From CAZIHO01 sp964538875 (GTDB lineage: Bacteria > Pseudomonadota > Gammaproteobacteria > Chromatiales > Chromatiaceae): a stretch of DNA of 14,267 nt. The stretch spans positions 1 to 14,267 of the forward strand of contig CAZIHO010000093.1 of assembly GCA_964538875.1 (NCBI GenBank), given 5' to 3'. This document shows, in pieces, positions 13,529-14,267 of this stretch. Both the position numbers and the translations under genes were made by a program. Below the pieces are notes generated by a model. The model worked only from the letters and a program-made list of their open reading frames with translations. It ran no database searches and was not told the DNA's origin. The stretch's first letter is position 1. Each line of letters starts with the position of its first letter.

Positions 13529-14267
13529 ATGAGCTTCATCGCGGACGACGAGATCCTTCAAGACTTCCTCATGGAAGCGGGCGAAATCCTGGAGCAGCTC
13601 AACGAGCAGCTGGTGGAGCTGGAGCAGTTTCCCGACGACTACGACCTGCTCAACGCCGTGTTTCGCGGTTTCCATACCATCAAGGGCGGCGCCGGGTTCC
13701 TCAACATCGAGAACCTGGTGGAAGTCTGTCACCGGGCGGAAGACGTGTTCAACATCCTGCGCCAGGGCCAGCGGGCGGTGGACGCGGAGCTGATGGACGC
13801 GGTGCTCCAGGTGTTGGACGTGGTGAATGAAATGTTCGCCAAGGTGCGGGCCGGCGGCGAACCGCCCCGGGCGGACCGGGGTCTGATCGCGCGGCTGGAC
13901 CTGTTGGCCCTGCCTGGCGCCGCCGCGCCGCCGGCCGCCGAGCCCCAGTTCGAGGCGGCCAACGCCGACGCCGAATTGCAGGCCCTGTTCGAGAGCGCCC
14001 AACAGGACCAAGATCAAGACCAGGGCCAAGCCCAAGAGCCCATCTCCAGCAGCGAATACGAACACCTGATGGCCAGCCTGGACGGCGACGCCCCCGCCGC
14101 CGCGCCAGTAGCCCAGATGGCGCCCGCCAGCGACGACATCACCGATGACGAGTTCGAGGCGCTGCTGGACCAGTTGCACGGCAAGGGCAAGCATTCCGGT
14201 CCACCGGTCGCCACAGTGCCGGTTGCCCCAGTGCCGGCCGCCGCCGCGCCGCCGCCCAAGCCCGCCG
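13529..14267 (+). CDS. cheA: Chemotaxis histidine kinase CheA (5' part, runs off the window)
   Basis: CheA autophosphorylates in response to receptor signals and passes phosphate to CheY and CheB. Only the first 246 codons are present. The P1 (Hpt) domain begins MSFIADDEILQDFLMEAGE and contains the phosphorylated His at residue 49 (FHTIKGGAGFLN). An acidic, Gln/Asp-rich linker follows, including QQDQDQDQGQAQEP near residues 158-171. Then comes the short conserved motif ITDDEFEALLDQLHGKG, seen in Pseudomonas-type CheA linkers, and a Pro/Ala-rich stretch at the edge. The dimerisation, kinase and CheW-like domains lie beyond 14267. ATG 13529 gives the standard CheA N-terminus; the ribosome binding site is weak (GGG 7-9 nt upstream). 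It follows cheZ after a 141-nt spacer. Confidence 0.95.
   Translation, partial: MSFIADDEILQDFLMEAGEILEQLNEQLVELEQFPDDYDLLNAVFRGFHTIKGGAGFLNIENLVEVCHRAEDVFNILRQGQRAVDAELMDAVLQVLDVVNEMFAKVRAGGEPPRADRGLIARLDLLALPGAAAPPAAEPQFEAANADAELQALFESAQQDQDQDQGQAQEPISSSEYEHLMASLDGDAPAAAPVAQMAPASDDITDDEFEALLDQLHGKGKHSGPPVATVPVAPVPAAAAPPPKPA

Noticed and set aside
13505..14194. A 229-codon minus-strand open frame opposite cheA
   Set aside because: The plus strand encodes the CheA Hpt domain with its phosphorylated His; the antisense frame is an artefact of codon bias.
1..14267. CRISPR arrays, insertion sequences, tRNA or rRNA genes
   Set aside because: No regularly spaced direct repeats, transposase frames, or tRNA/rRNA signatures were seen on either strand.

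Overview
This is a GC-rich chromosomal segment with one 100-N scaffold gap (4264-4363). The gene content points to a polarly flagellated gammaproteobacterium. The order flhA-flhF-fleN-fliA-cheY-cheZ-cheA is the one known from Pseudomonas and many related Gammaproteobacteria, LpxH shows a Gram-negative outer membrane, and the ppiB-lpxH neighbourhood is also gammaproteobacterial. A methanotroph or purple-sulfur relative would fit the flavour of the small genes, but the genus cannot be fixed from the sequence.

Region 1 (1-1953, + strand): a tandem pair of cyclophilin-type prolyl isomerases, one exported (ppiA-like) and one cytoplasmic (ppiB-like), then lpxH of lipid A synthesis, which starts at TTG just after a strong hairpin. 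Region 2 (1969-3687, - strand): a large tetratricopeptide-repeat protein of unknown function, convergent with lpxH and only 15 bp from it. Region 3 (3720-5197, - strand): a superoxide-reductase-like non-heme iron protein whose 5' end and probable export signal are lost in the gap, and upstream of it a DUF455 ferritin-like di-iron protein. Region 4 (5217-6146, + strand): two small membrane proteins, one with Cys/His clusters flanking its two membrane spans and one PGPGW-like.

Region 5 (6203-6631): ndk, closed by a perfect GC-rich palindrome. Region 6 (6837-11929): flhA (export gate), flhF (SRP-type GTPase for polar placement), fleN/flhG (MinD-like number regulator) and fliA (sigma-28). Overlapping or abutting ends from flhF to fliA imply coupled translation. 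flhB is not directly upstream of flhA. Region 7 (11930-14267): a 307-nt spacer with several inverted repeats and a good sigma-28 promoter candidate, then cheY, cheZ and the first 246 codons of cheA, which runs off the window. The simplest reading is that FliA made by the flhA operon switches on the chemotaxis genes just downstream.

Most of the window is conserved core biology. The less ordinary parts are the iron/oxidative-stress-looking block around the gap (exported superoxide reductase with altered active-site spacing, DUF455 protein and Cys/His-rich membrane peptide), the near-identical stretches shared by the two cyclophilins, the uncharacterised TPR protein, and the clusters of inverted repeats before flhA and cheY.
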